A stretch of 64,000 bases of DNA from Burkholderia sp. Ax-1724 (lineage in GTDB: Bacteria > Pseudomonadota > Gammaproteobacteria > Burkholderiales > Burkholderiaceae): the NCBI RefSeq assembly GCF_011752995.1, contig NZ_VWWL01000002.1:1-64000 (forward strand), written 5' to 3'. The notes beneath the pieces are model-generated. The model saw only the letters and a list, made by a program, of their open reading frames with translations. It was not told where the DNA came from and searched no databases. This document shows, piece after piece, positions 35,595-43,659 of the stretch (its first letter is position 1; each line of letters opens with the position of its first letter). The translations under genes and the position numbers were made by a program.

Positions 35595-37280
35595 ATGACA
35601 ATCCGCCTCGCCACACCCGCTCCCGAAGCATATCTTCAGCCGCTTCTTATCCATCACATTCTCTATGGCGCGATCACCGCGCATGCGGATCAGCAGATCG
35701 TCTATCGCTCACATCACCGGCAGACCTATTCGGATCTTTTCAAGCGCGTTCATCGACTTGCGAACGTGCTTGCTTCGCTAGGCGTCGACGAAGGCCATAC
35801 GGTCGCTTTCATGGACTGGGACAGTCATCGCTACCTCGAAGCCTATTTCGCGGTGCCAATGATGGGTGCGGTACTCCAGACGGTCAATGTCCGCCTGCCG
35901 CAGGAGCAACTGATCTGGTGTCTGCAGGATGCGAAAGCATCCGTGCTCGTAGTTCATCGGGACTTTCTGACACTCGTCAATGCGATCGCGCCTCATTTGC
36001 CGGATCTTCGTCGCTGCATCGTAATCGCGGACGGTGAAGCGTTCTCAGGGCAGAACGATGTGGGCGAATACGAGACCATGTTGGCGGCGTCCGGCACGAA
36101 ATTCGACTTCCGCGAGTTTAATGAAAATGCAATCGCCACGACATTTCACACGACGGGAACGACGGGCCACCCGAAGCCTGTCAGTTTCACTCATCGCCAA
36201 CTCGTGTTGCACACGCTCGCCCTCGCGACCACGCTCGCTGCGCAACCCGACAATCAGGGATTGCGACGCAATGACGTCTACATGCCGTTGACGCCGATGT
36301 TTCATGTTCACGCGTGGGGCGTACCCTTTGTCGCGACAATGCTAGGCATCAAACAGGTGTTTCCGGGTCGATACGACCCAGCACTTATGCTGAAGCTCAG
36401 ACGCGATGAGAATGTGAGCTTTTCACACTGCGTACCAACGGTCCTGCAGATGATTCTTGCGGCCGCGCGGTCGGAGCAAGCCTCCGATCTTGCACCATGG
36501 ACAATGCTGATTGGTGGCTCAGCGCTTACACGTGCACTACGTCAGCAAGCCGCTGACTTTGGCATCGATACGCTTGCAGGGTATGGGATGTCAGAAACTG
36601 GACCCGCAATCGCCATTGCGAGAAATGTGGAAGAACACCCAGACAAGCTGGATGCGGCGCTCCGCCGTGCCGGCTGGCCGCTACCGCTGGTGCAGGTCGA
36701 TATTGTCGATCCAGAGATGAACAGTCTTCCGCATGACGGACGCAGCCAGGGCGAACTGGTGCTTCGCGCCCCCTGGCTGACGCAAAGCTATGGCACCGAT
36801 GCAGCCGCAAATAAAGCGCTCTGGCTTGGTGGCTGGATGCATACGCAGGATCTGGCTTCGATCGACCTGCGTGGCACGCTCACCCTCCGCGATCGCATGA
36901 AAGATGTCATCAAGAGCGGTGGTGAATGGGTATCGTCCGTGCAACTCGAGGAGTTGATCGTCTCGCATGAGGGCGTTGCCGAGGCTGCAGTCATTGCCGT
37001 CGAGGACGAAAAGTGGGGAGAACGCCCGCTCGCTTATGTTGTGCCGAAAGTCGAGTTTTCCGGCAATGTAACGTCGGACGCCATTCAACAGCATCTCACT
37101 GCTTTCGTCGAAAATGGCACGATCAGCCGTATCGCTGTTCCCCACGACATTCGCGTCGTTGAAAGTCTCCCCAAGACCAGCGTCGGGAAAGTTGACAAGA
37201 AGGCATTGCAAAAAAATACGCTGGCAAGTGCACGCCCTGATAGACATGTAGTGGTCAACCCATCCCGGACACTGCGTTAA
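35595..37280 (+). CDS. medium/long-chain fatty-acid-CoA ligase-like protein, 3' end altered by IS insertion
   Basis: About 561 residues with HTTGTTGHPKPVSF, PMFHVHAWG, AGYGMSETGP, GWMHTQDLASID, MKDVIKSGGEWVSSVQLEE and the catalytic Lys in LPKTSVGKVDKK, all as in AlkK/FadD-type ligases. The start at 35595 is chosen because the family consensus begins near LATPAPEAY; no strong ribosome site is seen, and an ATG at 35538 is an alternative. The final 15 or so residues are encoded by the end of an IS3-type element (from about 37246), so the native C-terminus is lost or replaced just after the last motif; activity may survive. It could supply an acyl-CoA for the locus or be unrelated. Confidence 0.85.
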   Translation: MTIRLATPAPEAYLQPLLIHHILYGAITAHADQQIVYRSHHRQTYSDLFKRVHRLANVLASLGVDEGHTVAFMDWDSHRYLEAYFAVPMMGAVLQTVNVRLPQEQLIWCLQDAKASVLVVHRDFLTLVNAIAPHLPDLRRCIVIADGEAFSGQNDVGEYETMLAASGTKFDFREFNENAIATTFHTTGTTGHPKPVSFTHRQLVLHTLALATTLAAQPDNQGLRRNDVYMPLTPMFHVHAWGVPFVATMLGIKQVFPGRYDPALMLKLRRDENVSFSHCVPTVLQMILAAARSEQASDLAPWTMLIGGSALTRALRQQAADFGIDTLAGYGMSETGPAIAIARNVEEHPDKLDAALRRAGWPLPLVQVDIVDPEMNSLPHDGRSQGELVLRAPWLTQSYGTDAAANKALWLGGWMHTQDLASIDLRGTLTLRDRMKDVIKSGGEWVSSVQLEELIVSHEGVAEAAVIAVEDEKWGERPLAYVVPKVEFSGNVTSDAIQQHLTAFVENGTISRIAVPHDIRVVESLPKTSVGKVDKKALQKNTLASARPDRHVVVNPSRTLR

Positions 37281-37465
37281 GTTTTTCTTCCGCGACTGCC
37301 GGCGCCAGTCCGTCGTTGAACTGATGCGGCCGTATCCAGTTGTACCGGTGCATCAGGTAGTGGCTGATATCCCGGTGTGCTTCCTGCACCGACATGTACC
37401 CCACTGACGGTAGCCATTCCGTCTTGAAGCTGCGGAACAGCCTTTCCATCGGAGAGTTGACGCTC
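37246..37465 (-). pseudogene. IS3-family transposase OrfB, C-terminal fragment
   Basis: The leftward frame (37255-37449) reads MERLFRSFKTEWLPSVGYMS, then HYLMHRYNWIRPHQFNDGL and ending LNAVSGMG. This is the C-terminal end of an IS3-group OrfB integrase, including the last catalytic-core helix. The element end lies near 37246 and runs into the acyl-CoA-ligase gene. The matching N-terminal part lies at 37675-37940, separated by an IS110 remnant, so the transposase is broken. Confidence 0.85.
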
Positions 37466-37470
37466 CTATG

Positions 37471-37674
37471 TCAAGAAGTGCGGGCTGAATCCGCCAGGTC
37501 GGCCAGAATGAGCGGATACAGCTCTCTGACGATATAGCGCTTCAGGCAGCGGTGAATTTCCTTGTGGGACATTCCTTCCCTGGTTCGTCGCTCGACGTAC
37601 GCCCGGGTCCTCGGGTCGCTGCGCATTCGCACCATGGCAATGGTCCATAGGGCGTTGTTCGCAGCACGGTCTCC
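37471..37674 (-). pseudogene. IS110-family transposase, C-terminal fragment, nested in IS3 OrfB
   Basis: Leftward translation from about 37674 gives GDRAANNALWTIAMVRM, then DPRTRAYVERRTREGMSH, KEIHRCLKRYIVRELYP and ends RTS with a TGA at 37471. This matches the C-terminal segment of IS110/IS116/IS902 transposases as I recall them. Only the last 67 residues remain. It splits the IS3 OrfB sequence into two parts, so it arrived after the IS3 element or by recombination with it. Confidence 0.75.
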
Positions 37675-37940
37675 AATGCATGAACGACCAGATCAACATC
37701 CGGACGTGCTGAGAACGCCCAGCCAACAACCCGACGCGTGAACAGATCGAGTACTACGGCCGGATAATGCCAACGGCCCCGCGCCCAGACATATGTGATG
37801 TCACAACACCAGACCTGATTCGGCGTACCAACATCGAATTCACGATTGAGATGGTTCGGGATATCAATCCGCTCGACCGTAGCCCGCCTGTAGTCATGGC
37901 GACCCGGCTGCTTGCAAATCAGCTCGAGCTCTTCTATCAA
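37675..37940 (-). pseudogene. IS3-family transposase OrfB, integrase-core N-terminal fragment
   Basis: The leftward frame beginning at 37940 reads EELELICKQPGRHDYRRATV, then NHLNREFDVGTPNQVW, CCDITYVWARGRWHYPAVVLD and FTRRVVGWAFSARPDVDL before the IS110 junction. The first catalytic Asp (in CDITYVW) and the second region are present; the DDE core is interrupted. An upstream part (OrfA and the start of OrfB) is not recognisable. Confidence 0.82.
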
Positions 37941-38250
37941 GCGGCTGGCCAGCGCGCTCCAGGTGGCACCGCAGATTCAGGCCATGCGTGATGACCGCTG
38001 CGCCTCGGGCTCGCCGTCACGGACGCATTGCGGTGAAGAAGTTCGCGCGAAGCAGGCACTCATCGGGCTGAAGAGACAGCGAGCAATTGACGTTACCGAC
38101 ATCAATCATGCTGTTCTGGAAGTCAGTGCTAAAGCAATGCAGGAACGTGGGGCGGCTGCGCCGCCCCGCCCCAAAACCATAAAAAGAAGCAAGACTAAAA
38201 CCGCTCTGAACCCCGACATTTCTATTTAGCTGGAGGTACGGCATTTGAAC
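37941..38250. other. spacer between IS remnants and toxin locus
   Basis: About 310 bases in which I see no convincing gene. The first 40 or so bases continue the IS3 OrfB frame (GATWSALASRL-like). The rest holds short open frames on both strands without recognisable motifs. No clean inverted repeat matching the IS end near 37246 was found, so the IS right end seems lost. Confidence 0.45.
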
Positions 38251-38514
38251 TTAGCGGGGACAAAGGTGGTATCGTCTCCAGAGCTTCACGATCGCCACGT
38301 AGGCCAGAATCGTGACGATCAGTTCGATGACGACCATGGTCGGAATATAGAGATCGTCAGGGTCACGAATGCCAAACCAGTCCGAGGCGGCAAACCAGAA
38401 TGCCAGCTGGCTTTCAGGCATTGGCATCGGGTACGTATGGACATAACGAACGGAAAGCAGAAACAGTCCGATAAATAGCGCCACTTTAAAAATGCTACGG
38501 ACAAGTCGTACCAT
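38251..38514 (-). CDS. small two-helix membrane protein, candidate immunity partner of the DUF2778 protein
   Basis: An 87-residue protein with hydrophobic segments at about residues 7-23 (IFKVALFIGLFLLSVRY) and 58-76 (TMVVIELIVTILAYVAIV) and an acidic, aromatic periplasmic loop between them. Its ATG (38514) overlaps the end of the upstream DUF2778 gene by about 20 bases, so the two are translated together. Overlapping toxin-immunity gene pairs are common; a membrane-anchored periplasmic loop is suitable for blocking a peptidoglycan-targeting enzyme. No family is recognised; the immunity role is inferred from position. Confidence 0.65.
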   Translation of the reverse strand: MVRLVRSIFKVALFIGLFLLSVRYVHTYPMPMPESQLAFWFAASDWFGIRDPDDLYIPTMVVIELIVTILAYVAIVKLWRRYHLCPR

Positions 38515-39010
38515 TGGCCACTACCTCGATAGTTCCATACGCGCGAATTCCTGAATTGCGGGCCGGGATAGTGAACGTGTGCAGAAGTGCGCGCCGTATC
38601 TTTTCAAAATCGGCGTAACTCGGCAAGGTGATACAGCCGAGTGAAATACCTCGACCGCCGGCCGGATGCAGCCGGAATTGACCTCGCTCTATGCCATTGA
38701 TCCAGGTGAGGTCATCGATAACACCGTCGTCCCGATAGAGCGCAAACCACTCAATATGATGAGACGCCGGACCGACCCTCCCGCTCCACCAATCTTTGGC
38801 CTGTGCCACAGATCTGGATCTTAACCCGCCAGTCGGTCGATCCACGATCCAATACAACCCTGCCGGAATCGGACCTTTATCGGGAACAGCGGTACACCCA
38901 CCCTTGTTCTTATAGACGTTGTCACCTGAAAACGCTTTAAATGTACCAATTTCGGGAATAGTCAATGAAGAATTATCCCCATCGATTATGAATTTTCCAT
39001 AATAAGACAA
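38495..39010 (-). CDS. DUF2778 / Tlde1-like peptidoglycan L,D-transpeptidase-type toxin
   Basis: About 171 residues. A Lys/Gly-rich N-terminal part (FSGDNVYKNKGGC) is followed by DKGPIPAGLYWIVDRPTGG and the catalytic region LHPAGGRGISLGCITLP with His115 and Cys126. That spacing fits Tlde1-type L,D-transpeptidase-like effectors of type VI secretion. The start is taken as a TTG at 39010, which has AGAGGAG eight bases upstream and puts the protein start at the domain start; another TTG at 39061 has no such site. No VgrG, PAAR or Hcp gene is nearby, so it would be an orphan cargo effector. The partner gene overlaps its 3' end. Confidence 0.8.
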   Translation of the reverse strand: MSYYGKFIIDGDNSSLTIPEIGTFKAFSGDNVYKNKGGCTAVPDKGPIPAGLYWIVDRPTGGLRSRSVAQAKDWWSGRVGPASHHIEWFALYRDDGVIDDLTWINGIERGQFRLHPAGGRGISLGCITLPSYADFEKIRRALLHTFTIPARNSGIRAYGTIEVVANGTTCP

Positions 39011-39739
39011 TTGCCGCACTCCTCTTATGTCGACAGATTCCTTAATCAGGATGCCACACAAGAGAAAGCGCAGGGCATCTTAATAATACCTTGTTGCCGA
39101 TTAACATCAGACAATACGAAATTATTAAAAATCAGAAAATTCCTAATCCAACAGACAGAAAATTCCCGTATCGACCCCGCCGGTTACTCGATCGACTTTA
39201 GATTTTCAGGCAGTGGAGAGTACGTACAGAATCACCATAGGACTCGTCGGTAGCCGTGGCTGTCGAGTACCTGCTGCATGTTGGAGCCTTCCCACGAACC
39301 GGGACGGCTGTTCGTCATGGCAGCGTCCTCGGCCAGCATGGCAAGCATGCCTCGGCACAGTCATCGGACCGTGCGTCGTCTTGTCTGGGGCAGTCCGATC
39401 ATGTTCTGGTGTAGTCCAGCGCAACGCCGTCAAGCTGACGTTCGGTGTTCTGCTCGAAGGTGCTGACACGTATATAGCCGACCCGTTGACCGTTCATGGA
39501 CGGACGTCGGGTGAAATGTCAGCTTGAAATCCATGACGTTCCGAGTCCGGTGTCAAAGAATTGCGGAACCAGCCCCATCCTGATGTGCCCGACAGCATTT
39601 CCCTGACATCAGGATAGGTTATGCTCCAATCGGACACAGTCTGCCAGCCTGTCGTTGAGGGCGGATCACTGATGTGGGTCGGTTATTGATTGGCACGCAC
39701 AGCAGCAAACTGACCTGATCGGCAGTTATCGGCGCCGCG
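39011..39739. other. region with recombinase remnant, otherwise no gene seen
   Basis: About 730 bases. Bases 39011-39200 are AT-rich and carry the ribosome site of the toxin gene. A serine-recombinase N-terminal fragment lies at 39399-39497 (separate entry). The remainder has only short open frames without recognisable motifs. This looks like degraded mobile-element DNA. Confidence 0.5.
39399..39497 (-). pseudogene. Tn3-type resolvase / serine recombinase, N-terminal 32 residues
   Basis: The leftward frame from an ATG at 39497 reads MNGQRVGYIRVSTFEQNTER, followed by QLDGVALD, then diverges (YTRT) to a stop at 39399. YIRVST holds the catalytic Ser of small serine recombinases, and FEQNTERQLDGV is characteristic of Tn3-family TnpR. 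The rest of the gene is missing. It marks a former transposon in this patchwork region. Confidence 0.8.
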
Positions 39740-40660
39740 TTACTCTTCTAAAAACTGTATCAACTCCGCTGCGAATTTTTCCGGTTCCTCGATCCAAGGC
39801 ATGTGGCCACTTTCCTCGAACATCACCAGTCGAGCGTTGCCAATGCCCGCATGCAAGCGCTCCGCGACCGGCACGGGACAGATCCAGTCATGCCTACCCA
39901 CCATAACCAGTGTCGGGGCGCGCACCTGATCAAGCAGGGCTGTCTGATCGCTGCCAGCCTCTTTGTCTGCTGCGTTCTGCGCCTCGAATGCATAAAGCGA
40001 GATCTGCTCGACCAGTAACTGTTCCCGAGCTAACGCAAGATTTTTTTCCGGACTCTGAAGGTATAACGGCAAAAGCTCTGCGACAAACGCTGATAGTTCA
40101 GCATCGCTCGCAAGGGGTTTGGCTTTGCCGGAAAAATGTCCGATCGCCGCCTGAACTGCGGTCTTATACCGGGGGTCCTCAGCTCTCGCTTCCAGGAATG
40201 CCTGCGTATCATTGCCCGAACTGAAGCCAAGCATTTGACTGTCAATCAGCACCAGTTTGCTGACGTGATTCTTATACCTTTCAGCGTACGAGAGTGCGAT
40301 GGCTCCGGAGTTCGAATGACCCAAAAGTTGAAGAGTAGAAAGTCCTAGATACTCGCGTAGTGCCTCAAGATCATCCGCCATATCGTTGCTGCTCATCTTC
40401 ATGCGATCGGCCGGGCGTCCAGACTGGCCGCTTCCCCGCGTGTCGATGAAAACCAAGCGAAATCTCTCTCGCAGGAAGTTGAAGCCCCTTTGCAAATAAC
40501 CGCTACCTACTCCCCAACCCGGAGAAATCAAAAATAACAGAGGCCCTTCGCCGCACACGCGGTAGTGGAGATCGACACCGTTCAGATTGACGGTGTGGTC
40601 GCCCGAACCTAGCAAGTCTTTCAAATTGTCAGATCTTGTGTTCTGCGATGCTGTACTCAT
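39740..40660 (-). CDS. alpha/beta-hydrolase (proline iminopeptidase-like)
   Basis: A 306-residue protein with an oxyanion region SPGWGVGSG, DTRGSGQSGRP, the nucleophile elbow LLGHSNSGAIAL, Asp in VGRHDWICP and His in ESGHMPWIEEP: a complete Ser-Asp-His triad. The length is typical for single-domain hydrolases. It stands alone between mobile-element remnants, with no operon partner. The substrate is unknown; esterase, lactonase and aminopeptidase are all possible. Confidence 0.88.
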   Translation of the reverse strand: MSTASQNTRSDNLKDLLGSGDHTVNLNGVDLHYRVCGEGPLLFLISPGWGVGSGYLQRGFNFLRERFRLVFIDTRGSGQSGRPADRMKMSSNDMADDLEALREYLGLSTLQLLGHSNSGAIALSYAERYKNHVSKLVLIDSQMLGFSSGNDTQAFLEARAEDPRYKTAVQAAIGHFSGKAKPLASDAELSAFVAELLPLYLQSPEKNLALAREQLLVEQISLYAFEAQNAADKEAGSDQTALLDQVRAPTLVMVGRHDWICPVPVAERLHAGIGNARLVMFEESGHMPWIEEPEKFAAELIQFLEE

Positions 40661-40884
40661 GTGTCGCTGTTCCTTGCATTTTCGATAGAGTGGTCAACTT
40701 GAGAGATTCCCAGCTGATAAATGGTTCACCTTGAACCGCTCAGAAATATCTCATTCGGAAGCCAGTTTTTGAGCGCGCACTCGTTATAACAGAAAAAAGT
40801 GCCCATCGTTGGTAGACAGGCAAGTCAACCATTTTATTCCTTGCACCAGCTAATCACGGAGGTAAAGAATTGGTGCGTTCGCCT

Positions 40885-41068
40885 GCTGCTGATCACCCAC
40901 GCCGCGGCACTGCGCCGGCATCCTGAAAATCCGTTTCACACGTTTTTGTTTGCCCTGAGCGACGGTCGCTACTGCATCGATGCGCGCAACGGTGGCAATG
41001 CGGCACGCTGGATCAATCACCGCTGTGCCCCCAACTGCGAAGCGATCGAGGAACGTGACCGTGAGGGT
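40885..41068 (+). pseudogene. SET-domain protein fragment
   Basis: The rightward frame contains ALRRHPENPFHTFLFALSDG, then RYCIDARNGGNAARWINHRC and APNCEAIEERDRE. NxARWINHxCxPNCEA is the core SAM/lysine-binding motif of bacterial SET-domain proteins. Both the N-terminal part and the C-terminal YDYG motif are missing. At about 41065 it abuts a G3E-GTPase fragment on the opposite strand, a recombination junction. Confidence 0.75.
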
Positions 41069-41308
41069 GTCCTTGAGCGTGTGGACCAGATCGCTGCGAA
41101 TCGTGCAGCAGAGGCAGCCGCTGCTCATCTCGACCACGATGTCTTCACGACTGTGCGCGACGAGCAGGTGGTCGAGCCCGATCTCACCGAACTCGTTGAT
41201 CAGCACCAGTGCATCCGCCATTTCCGGCTGCTGCACCATCCGGTTCAGCACCGTCGTCTTGCCGCTGCCGAGAAACCCCGTCAGCAGGGTGACAGGTATC
41301 ATGTCCAT
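41063..41308 (-). pseudogene. G3E GTPase (CobW/COG0523) N-terminal fragment
   Basis: The leftward frame from the ATG at 41308 (GGGAG six bases upstream) reads VTLLTGFLGSGKTTVLNRM, VLINEFGEIGLDHLLV and MSSGCLCCTIRSDLVHTL: the P-loop, switch and CxCC metal motif of COG0523 metallochaperone-type GTPases. After about 82 residues homology ends and the frame runs through antisense SET-domain sequence to a stop at 40850, giving a chimeric 152-residue product. A full protein would exceed 300 residues, so this is a truncated gene. Confidence 0.78.
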
Positions 41309-41391
41309 CGCACACTCCCCGTTTCGTTGATCCAGCGTCCCCGAATCCGGCCGTTGCGCGTTCTCCTTGGCGCCCGCGCCGGGCTGCGGGC

Positions 41392-41550
41392 TCATGCCGT
41401 ACCTTCCGCCTCGGTTAGCAGACAGGCGTCACGGCGCTGGCGCCATGCTGGCTCGTCCATATCAACGCCGATCAGTACCTGGTCCTGATGTGTGTCGCCG
41501 ACAGGCAGGCCGACGAGCCACTTCTGTTGCGCCTGGTAGCCGGAATCACG
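41392..41550 (-). pseudogene. CobW C-terminal domain fragment of a second G3E GTPase
   Basis: The leftward frame ending at 41392 reads QQKWLVGLPVGDTHQDQVLIG, then VDMDEPAWRQRRDACLL. VxIGxDMDxxxxxxxxDACLL is typical of the CobW C-terminal domain. Upstream homology fades near 41550. It directly precedes the N-terminal G3E fragment, indicating an ancestral tandem pair of COG0523 genes, both now broken. Confidence 0.6.
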
Positions 41551-41700
41551 CTTCACGCCGGGAATCGATTTGGCCTTGATCTGGTTAGAAATCCCCAAAA
41601 AGTCAATCTTCGCCTTTTAGGACTGTGTGTCGTGGATTGCGCCGGCTGCTACTTGAACGTGCGCTTAAATGATGCCTTTCGATGGCATGGGGAGTTAAAT

Positions 41701-42855
41701 ATGGGTGGCAATATCGGGGTTGGAAGGATGCCTGGTTTGGTTCCCCTGCCAGAGAGCGAGACCCCGAGGACGGAGAATCCGTCCCGCTCATCCGGTATGC
41801 CGTTACCCGACACTCGGTTCATCGGGTTGAAACCGAAACCGGTGTCGGTTTCACCGATTGGCAGGGCCGGAACCTCAGGCATCGGGAGTACGCAAAGTTC
41901 CATTCGCAGCGGAGGAAAAAGCCTGAAACAACTTGATCTGCCGCTCAGCGATGTAGTGGCGTCAAGCACGCTCGTGGGACCCAAAAATGGCAGGAGCGAT
42001 TGGACGATGTTTGACGGAGGGCAAGTTCAGGCGAGGTACGAGCCTGAATACAAGCTGATCCGGACTTATGTTGGGCATGCTCAAGAGGTGGTGAATATCA
42101 ACCTGTCTGACGATGGGCAGAGGGTTCGTAGTATCACCGGCTATCCGCAGGTCTCTCCGGATAAATTGCAGCGCTTGGTAACCGCCGGCCTTCTGCGTCC
42201 AGATCTATTGGCTACCGTAGGCGTCTCGCAGGAACAGGTGAAAATTGCGATGGAGCGTACCGCCCATGACCAGCAAATGACCCTGCGCCTACAAACGCAT
42301 AGTGTCGAAAAATTACCATCTATCGAAAAGTATTCCGGCACGAATCACAATACGAAATTTGTCGGGCAAGGCGAGGCCCATTTTCTTTCGAGTGCGAAAG
42401 CCGACGTCAACGGTTTGTACACGGCAGGCGCTACTTCTTGCGTTATTTTAATTGCCGTTTTCAAAAATGCTCTGGGAAAATCGGAGAACGTTGCGATGGC
42501 GCATGTGGATGGATACGTCACAGATCAGGCGCTTGACCAATTCTTCGGATCACTGTCTGCGTCCGGGAAAGCGGAGGTCACCCTGCTTGCCAGGAACGAG
42601 GAAGAATCTGCTAAACGTGCCATGAAGGCGGCGGACAAAGCGGGAGCAACTGTGGTCTTTGCCCATGCGGGGCACGAGTCAGGCGGCGGCTATGGTGCGG
42701 CCGTAGACCGAGACGGCCGCATTTACTTCGGTAGCAGGCTTTCTTTAAGCAAGCAGATTGCTACAAATAAGACGGAAAGAAGAATCATGAAAGGCATGAT
42801 GTCCGGAGAGAAACTGCCAATTCATGAACAGTTGCCTGCCCAATTTCATGTTTAA
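41701..42855 (+). CDS. candidate secreted effector with Cys/His catalytic-like pair, 384 aa
   Basis: The start at 41701 has GGGGAG seven bases upstream. Residues 1-85 are low-complexity and rich in Ser, Pro, Gly and Thr (MGGNIGVGRMPGLVPLPES), typical of type III effector N-termini. Residues about 215-355 form a compact alpha/beta domain with GLYTAGATSCVILIAV (Cys247) and VAMAHVDGYV (His268), then AHAGHESGGGYGAAVD. A Cys followed about 20 residues later by His after a strand recalls the CheD/CNF1/BLF1 glutamine-deamidase fold, but I cannot prove homology. A TTCG-N16-GTCG sequence at 41609-41632 resembles an imperfect hrpII box. GC is lower than in nearby core genes. The function is unknown. 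Confidence 0.7.
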   Translation: MGGNIGVGRMPGLVPLPESETPRTENPSRSSGMPLPDTRFIGLKPKPVSVSPIGRAGTSGIGSTQSSIRSGGKSLKQLDLPLSDVVASSTLVGPKNGRSDWTMFDGGQVQARYEPEYKLIRTYVGHAQEVVNINLSDDGQRVRSITGYPQVSPDKLQRLVTAGLLRPDLLATVGVSQEQVKIAMERTAHDQQMTLRLQTHSVEKLPSIEKYSGTNHNTKFVGQGEAHFLSSAKADVNGLYTAGATSCVILIAVFKNALGKSENVAMAHVDGYVTDQALDQFFGSLSASGKAEVTLLARNEEESAKRAMKAADKAGATVVFAHAGHESGGGYGAAVDRDGRIYFGSRLSLSKQIATNKTERRIMKGMMSGEKLPIHEQLPAQFHV

Positions 42856-42938
42856 AAGGAAATCAGAAAGCGCTCGTTTCTGTCATTTTCCGAAGTCGCT
42901 GCACTACGTACCCACACTTGCGTGCGAGTCGGAGAATG

Positions 42939-43080
42939 TCAGGCTGAAGCGGCCCTGTTTCGAAGTTGCATGATGGACTGCCGTGCCGTGCCATAGTCGC
43001 GTGCCAATTGCGAGACCGATTCGCCCGCTATTTTTTCAACCATCCGTGTGAATCTCAACCCGCCTTGAACACGGAAATCC
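42939..43080 (-). pseudogene. serine recombinase / resolvase C-terminal HTH remnant
   Basis: The leftward frame ending with a TGA at 42939 reads FTRMVEKIAGESVSQLARDYG, then TARQSIMQLRNRAASA. This is the C-terminal helix-turn-helix expected of a resolvase-type recombinase (the Q-L-A-x-x-Y-G...R-Q-x-I pattern). The rest of the gene is absent, and the reading upstream fades near 43080. It may derive from the same element as the N-terminal remnant at 39399-39497, bracketing the toxin/effector region. Confidence 0.5.
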
Positions 43081-43182
43081 TGCCCTCCCCCCGTGCGGAC
43101 TTAAGGATCGTATTCCCACTGCCATAGTCTATCAAACGATACTGCAACGCTTTCCGGCTCCGCTGCAGATCTCAAGAAAAGA

Positions 43183-43659
43183 CTAGAAACTCTGGTGGTT
43201 CGATACCGGCAATGCGGTCGAATACATGACCTGCTTTAAGGCAAAGCTCGACCGAATGTTTCGAATATTAGGTAGCCGCGATATCTCATCGATGATCAAG
43301 CGCTCCAATGCCTGAGTGTCCCGGACCAGCACACGCAGGAGGTAGTCCGCGTCTCCGGACATCAAGTAGCATTCCATCACGTTTGGTATCGCAACTACCG
43401 CCCGTTCGAATTCATCGAGCCCGTCACGACGCTGATTTTCCAGGCTTAAATGAATGAAGACATTCACATTCAGTCCCAGACTCGCGGGATCGAGCAGCGT
43501 CACACGCTGCCGGATTACGCCATGACGCTCTAGCGCTCGAACACGAGTCAGACACGGCGACGGCGAGAGGTTCACGCGGGCAGCTAACTCGACGTTAGTC
43601 AAACGTGCGTCGCGCTGTAGTTCCGCCAGAATCTTCTGATCAATTGCATCAAGTTGCAT
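43183..43659 (-). CDS. Lrp/AsnC-family transcriptional regulator
   Basis: A 158-residue protein of normal family size. N-terminal winged helix ([38 protein letters not shown]) and C-terminal RAM domain (VIECYLM-like [19 protein letters not shown], then [16 protein letters not shown]). The start at 43659 is set by AGGG upstream and by the family's start point; the longer frame is unsupported. It follows an acetolactate synthase gene and a ThDP enzyme gene on the same strand and may control branched-chain amino-acid or pyruvate flux, as Lrp-type proteins often do. Confidence 0.92.
   Translation of the reverse strand: MQLDAIDQKILAELQRDARLTNVELAARVNLSPSPCLTRVRALERHGVIRQRVTLLDPASLGLNVNVFIHLSLENQRRDGLDEFERAVVAIPNVMECYLMSGDADYLLRVLVRDTQALERLIIDEISRLPNIRNIRSSFALKQVMYSTALPVSNHQSF

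Noticed and set aside
37912..38229. 105-codon + strand frame next to the IS3 remnant
   Set aside because: Starts inside antisense transposase sequence, has no recognisable domain and no ribosome site.
41609..41632. TTCG-N16-GTCG as an hrpII box for the 384-residue candidate effector
   Set aside because: One mismatch in the second half-site and no TANNNT element 30-32 bases downstream; kept only as a remark.
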